A DNA stretch of 35,318 nt from JBBQXY01 sp051004815 (GTDB taxonomy: Bacteria; Chloroflexota; Ktedonobacteria; Ktedonobacterales; Ktedonobacteraceae): assembly GCA_051004815.1 (NCBI GenBank), contig JBPCJY010000075.1, forward strand, positions 1 to 35,318, read 5' to 3'. Of the stretch, positions 29,994 through 35,318 are shown in pieces. Both the position numbers and the translations under genes were made by a program. The notes beneath the pieces were generated by a model. The model was not told the DNA's origin and did not search any database. It saw nothing but the letters and a program-made list of their open reading frames with translations. How positions within the stretch are numbered: the first letter of the stretch is position 1; each line of letters opens with the position of its first letter.

Positions 29994-32645
29994 ATGTGGC
30001 ATTATCTTATTGCGGAACCGTTTCTCTGGCTACAGTACTGCTTCTTCCAGCCTGTGAGATTCCGACAGGAAATCGCGGCGCGGACGTTGGCAGCACGGCT
30101 CAAGATGATGCTGAGGTTAACTCCCCTCCTCTTCCTCTATTCTTACACGTCCGCTATTCTCCTCCGTATTATCATCTATACACTGCGCCCTGACTTCTAT
30201 CCTGATTATATGCTTCACTCGTTCACTCCATTGAACATGACAGTAGGTTGGTTCTTGTTCGATGCGACCTGGGCGGCGGCTGTAAGCTGTCTCGTGGGTG
30301 CTCTGATTGGCGGACTATTCAGCGTTCGCTTTGGCATCGCCCTCTCCCTCGCGCTCAGCCTGGCCGACGGCATTATCGTAAACACCATTAACGACACATT
30401 GGTCGGGATCATTTTCGGTATTGGCTTTGGCCTGATGCTCGGCATCACCTTTAATAGTGCCAACGCGATCAAGCAAGGTGGGCTGGAAAATGTAACGCTT
30501 GCCAGTATGCTCGGCATCAGTGGCGGACTGATCATCGGCTATCTCACCGGCACGTTTGGTGGTTACTGGGCCGGTTTTGTCGTTGGCACCATTGATCCAG
30601 CACTCCAGCACGAAGTCAATATTGTTGGCAGTACCGCGGGGATTATTGTCGGAGGAATTGCAGGCTGCTTCCTCGCCGCCCTCGTTGGCATTATGCTTAT
30701 AAAGAATGTACGGGCGCAATGGCTTGCACTCGTATCTTTCGGAGTGCGGGTAGGTATCGCGGTGGCGACTGCTTTTGGCTCTGCCGTTGGTATTCCAGTT
30801 GGTGACAGGGGAGTAAGTTACGACACATTGATCAATGGTATTGCTGCTGGCACCGTCGAGGAAGGTATTGTTGGCATAGCATTCCTGTTCTTTTACCTCT
30901 TGAGCTACTATCGGCTGCCGCTCTATCCATTCAGCGCGTATTCAACAATACAGGCATATGTCGCGAGCCGCGCCAAACATTGGCAAGCACTCTACTGTCT
31001 CAAAGAATCCTCTTTGCACTGGGATGAATGTGTCTTTCCTCCCTTGCCGTACCTCAAAAATATGCTGCTTCTTGCCGCGGAGGAGAGTCTGGCAGGAACG
31101 CTGGAAGAGATGAACTTCATCGTGGAAGAACGCCCTCAGCAACGTTGGGCGGTGCAAGCAACGGCGTATGAGCTTGTCTTGCACGATTTACAGCATCGTA
31201 CCATTTTGCGCGAGATCGGTTTGGCTCATCAGCAACTGGCCCTTCTTTTACCGCCCAATATCAGAGCGTTAAACACAGGTGCGGAAAAACTTTTCCGCGA
31301 TCTCGATAATGCCAGTCGAGAGGCGGCTAGCTATCATACGCAGACCAACAAAATAGATCGACAGATTGCGCTTGAACGCATGATACATTATATCAAGGCC
31401 ATTCATCCCCCTACCGCCTTTAGCACTATGCGGCTCAACGAGGAGTTTCAAGCAGTAGTCAATCAATGGTGTATGCTGGCGGAACAAGGCTTAGAGACAT
31501 TAGGCAGTATGTCGGGCAACCTGTATATAGATAATCCCTACGCGCCGGGCAATCCCTTGGAATTACGTGATCCCTTGTTCGTTGGCAGAGACGACATCGT
31601 GCAGAAATTAGGACAAGCCCTGCAAAAAAGATATCGACCGACATTTCTACTCACAGGCGAGAGAAGAATAGGTAAGAGCAGTATTCTCAAACAATTGCCG
31701 CTTCTGTTGGGACCACGCTACTTCCCCGTGTTTTACGATCTGCAAAGTACCGGCATATTAACGAATACCGCTACCTTGTTTGCCGCCATCGCCACAGGTA
31801 TAGAGCAGCAGCTGCAAGAAAGGGGCATCTTGTCCCAAAAACTGGAGCGCAGCCAATTAGATGAGGCATTACAACAGAGCGAAACTGCTGTCTATGATCG
31901 CTTTGGGCAGTGGTTACAGGGGGTGGAGCAGGTATTGGAACAGGAAGACCGTATGATCATTCTCGCGTTCGATGAATGTGAAAAGTTCGAAGATGTGGAA
32001 AACAAGGACAGTATCAATCTTATCCTCCTCTTTGACTGGTTCCGCAGCATCATGCAGAATCATGCACGCGTGGCATTACTCTTTAGCGGAGCCAAGATGG
32101 TAGGAGATTTTGGGCGTAGTTGGGCCAGCTACTTTGTCAACGTAGAGAGAATCAAGGTTGGCTTTTTGCGCGATGCCGCGGCACATGAACTCATCGTTCG
32201 CCCCGTCCCGCGTATCTTCAACGAAGACGTCACTCTGGAGATCATGCGCGTTACCCATTGCCATCCATTTCTCATCCAGGCCATGTGTAAACAGATCATC
32301 GAGCAATTGAACGATGATACCCGCGAACAAGCCACGCGAGAAGACATCCCAATCTCCATTAAAGAGGTCTTCGAGAGCTGGACTGTCTATTTCTGGGACC
32401 TCCGGGATCGCTGCGATAAAGACCAATGCAAATGTCTGCTAGCCCTCCTCGCCCCAACACCTGCTACAGTTGACGCTATCTCCCAACAAACCAACCTGAA
32501 CCAACCGCGCACGTTGCTAGCACTCGAAAAGCTACAGATGCGCGATATGGTGCTTCACGAAAAAAATGCCTATCAGTTGGCGGTGCCACTATTCGCACAA
32601 TGGATTGAGCAGCAGCGACACCTTTTGGAGCCTGGGGAAGAGTAA
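29994..32645 (+). CDS. Polytopic membrane protein with C-terminal AAA/STAND-like ATPase
   Basis: The 883-residue protein has roughly nine or ten hydrophobic segments in residues ~40-310, with Gly-rich helices (GGLIIGYLTGTFGGYWAGFV, GSTAGIIVGGIAGCFLAALV). A helical soluble region of ~230 residues follows. Then comes a P-loop ATPase introduced by RDPLFVGRDDIVQKLG: Walker A LLTGERRIGKSSILKQL near residue 552, Walker B MIILAFDECEKFED near 653, LLFSGAKMVGDF sensor region, and a C-terminal winged-helix-like end (ATVDAISQQTNLNQPRTLLA). GGAG lies 12 bases before the ATG. The same Walker A flank (RRIGK) as the upstream gene suggests related ATPases. I know no characterised system of this composition; it may couple envelope state to the XRE partner. 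Confidence 0.8.
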   Translation: MWHYLIAEPFLWLQYCFFQPVRFRQEIAARTLAARLKMMLRLTPLLFLYSYTSAILLRIIIYTLRPDFYPDYMLHSFTPLNMTVGWFLFDATWAAAVSCLVGALIGGLFSVRFGIALSLALSLADGIIVNTINDTLVGIIFGIGFGLMLGITFNSANAIKQGGLENVTLASMLGISGGLIIGYLTGTFGGYWAGFVVGTIDPALQHEVNIVGSTAGIIVGGIAGCFLAALVGIMLIKNVRAQWLALVSFGVRVGIAVATAFGSAVGIPVGDRGVSYDTLINGIAAGTVEEGIVGIAFLFFYLLSYYRLPLYPFSAYSTIQAYVASRAKHWQALYCLKESSLHWDECVFPPLPYLKNMLLLAAEESLAGTLEEMNFIVEERPQQRWAVQATAYELVLHDLQHRTILREIGLAHQQLALLLPPNIRALNTGAEKLFRDLDNASREAASYHTQTNKIDRQIALERMIHYIKAIHPPTAFSTMRLNEEFQAVVNQWCMLAEQGLETLGSMSGNLYIDNPYAPGNPLELRDPLFVGRDDIVQKLGQALQKRYRPTFLLTGERRIGKSSILKQLPLLLGPRYFPVFYDLQSTGILTNTATLFAAIATGIEQQLQERGILSQKLERSQLDEALQQSETAVYDRFGQWLQGVEQVLEQEDRMIILAFDECEKFEDVENKDSINLILLFDWFRSIMQNHARVALLFSGAKMVGDFGRSWASYFVNVERIKVGFLRDAAAHELIVRPVPRIFNEDVTLEIMRVTHCHPFLIQAMCKQIIEQLNDDTREQATREDIPISIKEVFESWTVYFWDLRDRCDKDQCKCLLALLAPTPATVDAISQQTNLNQPRTLLALEKLQMRDMVLHEKNAYQLAVPLFAQWIEQQRHLLEPGEE

Positions 32646-32653
32646 GCCCATGA

Positions 32654-33760
32654 CTATGCGCATCTTTGATAGCGAATCGTGCCAATACCGAGTACAAGAT
32701 TTTTTGCACCTGGTGCGAATTGTCCATACGTGCCGATCAATTGGGTATGATAATGGCTATCGATGCACAGCATGACCACGGTTTTGTTGACAGGGTCGCT
32801 CCCGTTAAAAGAAATCTCGCCGGTTGTCCCCTGGAAGGAAACGTTCGACAAAGCGTTTGCCACTATATCAAGCGTGAGACTTTGCCCACTAGCTTGGACA
32901 GATTCGACCGCTTGCAGCAAGGCCGAGGTGGCATCATAGGATTGCCAAACATGAGGACCCGGACGGTCATAGCCATATTCACTCCGATGGATACCTTTGG
33001 GGTCGAAGATTTGACTATATTGCGTGGCATCCGTTGCTGTTGGAGCAGGTGACGAGCAGTTTGTATTATTGAGACAAAGTACCCGCCAAATATCAGGATA
33101 GGTAAAGGCGGTGAAGTAGAAGTTGCTGTAGTCCCCTGTTGAGTAGCCCCCAAATTCATAAAAAGCATCGCCACCCATGATAGGTAAGGAAGGAGCGCTT
33201 TCTTTCAGTTTGGGCTTCATGTTATCGAGATCGTCGGCATAGCCTGCGAGAAAGATCATATCTACCCCTGGGTTTTGCGAAAGCATGTTGTTGAGTGGAG
33301 CATCCAGGCTATCAGCATTGGAGAGGTGGAAACTTTCAGGGATCACGGTATGATCTGTACCTGTACCTAACGCAGTAAAGCTGCTAGTAAAGCTATCAGC
33401 AAGGCTCTTGCTGTATGAATTGGCACCGTCGCTGAAGACCGCGACCCGACGAGCATTGAGGGTTTGGGAGGCGAATTGAGCCGCATCCTTGCCTTGTCCT
33501 GCGTCAGAAGGAATGACGCGGAAGAAGTACGGTTGGTTCGTCAGTGCCGTACTCGAGGCAGAAGGAGAGATGATCGGAATGTGTGCCGCGGCAAGGATAG
33601 GCCTAGCAATTATGGCTGTAGCACTGAAAGGAAAGCCCGCAACTCCAACGAAGGTGTTGTCCGTGTTGGCCAAACGGATGATTTTATCAAGCACAGGAGC
33701 CTCCGTCTGCGCCAGGTAATCTTGTGCTTTTGTCATGTAGTGGGTCGCCCTCTCATTGAA
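32654..33760 (-). pseudogene. 5'-truncated ABC transporter substrate-binding protein (branched-chain amino acid type)
   Basis: From about 33700 downwards the minus strand encodes the LivJ/Leu-Ile-Val-binding fold (periplasmic-binding type 1): NTFVGVAGFPFSATAIIARP, AAHIPIISPSASSTALTNQP, YFFRVIPSDAGQGKDAAQFA, RRVAVFSDGANSYSKSLADS. It runs through to a normal C-terminus. The signal peptide and first beta strands are missing: upstream of ~33760 the frame stays open by chance to 33895 but crosses into the coding strand of the ThiF-like gene. The gene thus lost its 5' end and promoter. It converges on the membrane ATPase gene with 8 bases between. No permease or ATPase subunit is near. Confidence 0.72.
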
Positions 33761-33775
33761 GGTGGGTTTTTTGCG

Positions 33776-34675
33776 GAGAATCTGAATGTATCTGTCTTTG
33801 GCCCAAATAGCGATGATCCTTGCTATCGCTGTATCAGACCTGAGAAAAAAGGAGCCTTTTCCTGCACACGCTATGCCCTGAGCGTAGAAGCGCAACAGGC
33901 CATTCCTGCTATTCAGAATACTGCTGCCGTTCTCGGTGGCTTACAAGCCGAAATTGGCATCCAATGGCTCCATGGTGAACGCTCCATGCGTAGCAAGATG
34001 GTCCATGCGAATATTCACACAATGACCATGGGAACAGTTCAGATTGCACACGCTGCTTCTTGCCCAGGCATCCACTGGTCACATACGAACTTATCTCCCC
34101 AAAAACTGGCGGTGGAAGGAGATGATACATTAGCACAACTCATGAAAGTCGTAGCAGCGGAGATCGGATTGGCTGAGATACGCTTCCCCGATGTTGTCGT
34201 AATGCGTAACTTCTGTACCCAATGTAATCGTCTCACTGATGCTCGCGTTCCAGAAGGGGTTTGGCTGGCATCACCACGTTGTGTTGAGTGCGGGGGACCT
34301 TTTGACTTGACTGATGAAGATAACCCATTATCAGGCAAAGTCGGGATATATACGAACGAGCGTGAGGAAGAGATTGTTGGCTTAACCTGTAAACAGGTTG
34401 GTCTACCCTCCGGCACATTATGTGAAATCGGTCCTGTAGCGAACCGCGAGCAATTCGGCGAGCGTTATTTTCTCCAATTGAAGGGAACGTTGGGTGAGCT
34501 AATGGAGGAGGTACCGAGTTCTATATTCACGCATCATGGAATGCCCTCCGCCTGCATCTTCTCATGCTTATCCTGCTTTACTCTACTTTACGCAGCGGCG
34601 ACGCCTTATCATTCAGCAGCAAATGTATCAACCGCTCACTTATGGCAACTTGATCGTCCGCTGCCCCTGCCATAA
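33776..34675 (+). pseudogene. 5'-truncated ThiF/E1-like protein with zinc-ribbon extension
   Basis: The recognisable part begins VSVFGPNSDDPCYRCIRPEK and continues to the E1/ThiF-type helix AAVLGGLQAEIGIQWLHGE, the C-terminal third of an adenylating domain. The N-terminal Rossmann/ATP-binding half (GxGxxG, catalytic Arg) is absent. A ~200-residue extension contains Cys pairs CTQC and CVEC that could bind zinc. The plus frame upstream of 33776 is only the reverse of the substrate-binding protein gene. The C-terminal ~50 codons overlap the next, convergent gene by 98 bases and look unlike protein, so the 3' end may also be frameshifted. It was once perhaps part of a sulfur-transfer, RiPP or ubiquitin-like conjugation pathway. 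Confidence 0.65.
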
Positions 34676-35057
34676 TGCGCTCCCGATCCTCCTCGCTCAA
34701 GTCTCGCGACGGGTCCCAGCCATAGCGTTTGAGGTCTACCCGCTCGTCGGGCGAGAAAACAATGCCTTCCGCCTCCAGCAACTGGCGCATCCTCCCACGC
34801 TGACCAAAGGCCCAACTGCCACTTAATTCACCTTTGCTGTTAATGACGCGCTGCGCCGGTACATCTTTGCTCGTGTTCGGCACCTCATTCATGAACCAGC
34901 CAATCATCCGCGCTCCCCGTGGATAGCCAACCGCTTTACCAATCCAGCCATACGTCGTCACTCGTCCCGCCGGACAAGCCTGCACCAACGCGAAGACACG
35001 CGCCATCAGTGTAGCAGCCTCCACCTGGACAACAGCTCTATCGTCAGACATCTTCAT
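34578..35057 (-). CDS. Alkyltransferase-like protein (MGMT family without acceptor Cys)
   Basis: The 159-residue protein has the DNA-binding domain of O6-alkylguanine-DNA alkyltransferases: PAGRVTTYGWIGKAVGYPRG, ARMIGWFMNEVPN, and the active-site loop reading VPAQRVINSKGELSG. The canonical PCHRV acceptor motif is PAQRV here, so no methyl transfer is possible. Such alkyltransferase-like (ATL) proteins bind O6-alkylguanine and hand the lesion to nucleotide excision repair. An extra ~60 residues follow the usual ATL core. AAGG precedes the ATG at 35057. Its 3' end overlaps the convergent ThiF remnant. Confidence 0.85.
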   Translation of the reverse strand: MKMSDDRAVVQVEAATLMARVFALVQACPAGRVTTYGWIGKAVGYPRGARMIGWFMNEVPNTSKDVPAQRVINSKGELSGSWAFGQRGRMRQLLEAEGIVFSPDERVDLKRYGWDPSRDLSEEDRERIMAGAADDQVAISERLIHLLLNDKASPLRKVE

Positions 35058-35160
35058 TCACCAACCTTTATTTCTCATCTATAGTATGCACCTGGTTTAC
35101 CTATGCATTCTGCTTGCTATTTTACCATAGATGTCATTGGGCAAAGAGTCCTTTTAGGTA

Positions 35161-35318
35161 TAGAGTTTTTGGAGAGAGGCAATAGCGTGCGTGCATTCGT
35201 GCGTAGGGACAAGGGGCGGGGTTGAGGCGGGCTTTCACTGGGAGGTTTTTTGAAGCGCGCTGGTTTCGCCTGTCAGGCTTCGCGCCGCGCAGAATCTCTC
35301 GTCGGGCCGCACGGAGAT
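35161..35318. repeat. Second copy of the MITE-like repeat, running off the window
   Basis: GAGTTTTTGGAGAGAGGCAA and GTGCGTAGGGACAAGGGGCG follow the same order as at 3711-3760, with a small insertion (GCATTCGTGC) between them. GC-rich sequence follows with several GCGCG-type inverted segments (35256-35298). No gene is visible from 35058 to the window end; the further right end is outside. Confidence 0.55.

Noticed and set aside
33464..33775. Long N-terminal extension of the ThiF-like frame
   Set aside because: It is the reverse complement of the substrate-binding protein gene; protein similarity starts only near 33776.
1..35318. CRISPR arrays
   Set aside because: Repeats seen are single palindromes or two-copy elements; no regular spacer-repeat pattern.

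Overview
The window looks like an accessory-rich stretch of a soil-type Chloroflexota chromosome, most likely class Ktedonobacteria. That is inference from gene style: F420/PPOX oxidoreductases, PQQ-type and NHL-type beta-propeller secreted proteins, Ser/Thr kinases with TPR tails, XRE-ATPase fusions, VCBS/FG-GAP membrane proteins, mid-range GC, and many short GC-rich palindromic repeats between (and once inside) genes. No rRNA, CRISPR array or complete insertion sequence is visible. One tRNA, Lys(UUU), is present.

Layout. 1-700: the first codons of a minus-strand gene cut by the window edge, a purine-rich non-coding stretch, and a strong hairpin terminator. 872-4643: an orphan DNA methyltransferase, a GtrA-type membrane protein, a dual-specificity phosphatase with an unusual N-terminal domain, a MITE-like repeat with a run of 16 G, and a membrane-anchored VCBS protein. 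4913-8556: a three-gene operon (CCA-adding enzyme / phospholipase D-like protein / small tail-anchored protein). 8564-10506: a Cys-rich copper-storage-like protein, a perfect 36-bp palindrome, a Nudix hydrolase and a tandem pair of PPOX proteins. 10608-13650: an AllG/AllF (YlbE/FdrA) pair related to oxamate carbamoyltransferase, without AllH or a carbamate kinase nearby. 13941-14454: a free-standing small PD-(D/E)XK endonuclease of the I-Ssp6803I type whose stop codon lies one base from the 3' end of tRNA-Lys. 14709-15141: a kinase gene wrecked by an internal deletion. 15395-21369: two large secreted proteins (a 7-bladed propeller protein and a six-hairpin glycosidase) around a VOC protein. 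21888-26685: a membrane protein that looks like two genes fused in frame, an MFS remnant, an ECF sigma factor, a perfect 46-bp palindrome, an SGNH hydrolase and a divergent HxlR/DoxX pair. 26701-28218: a PQQ-like lipoprotein with a mobile repeat inside its signal peptide. 28926-32645: two adjacent ATPase genes, one XRE-linked and one embedded in the membrane; this is the best candidate for an undescribed system. 32654-34675: two head-to-head 5'-truncated genes (ABC substrate-binding protein and ThiF/E1-like protein) meeting at one breakpoint. 34578-35318: an alkyltransferase-like protein and a second copy of the MITE-like repeat.

Working together: the CCA/PLD/membrane genes overlap or are closely spaced and probably share a transcript; AllF and AllG are translationally close and should form one enzyme; HxlR probably controls the divergent DoxX gene through an inverted repeat overlapping a consensus promoter; the two ATPases at 28.9-32.6 kb are probably cotranscribed. 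Several loci (kinase, MFS, substrate-binding protein/ThiF) are decaying, so the region appears to have undergone repeated deletions.
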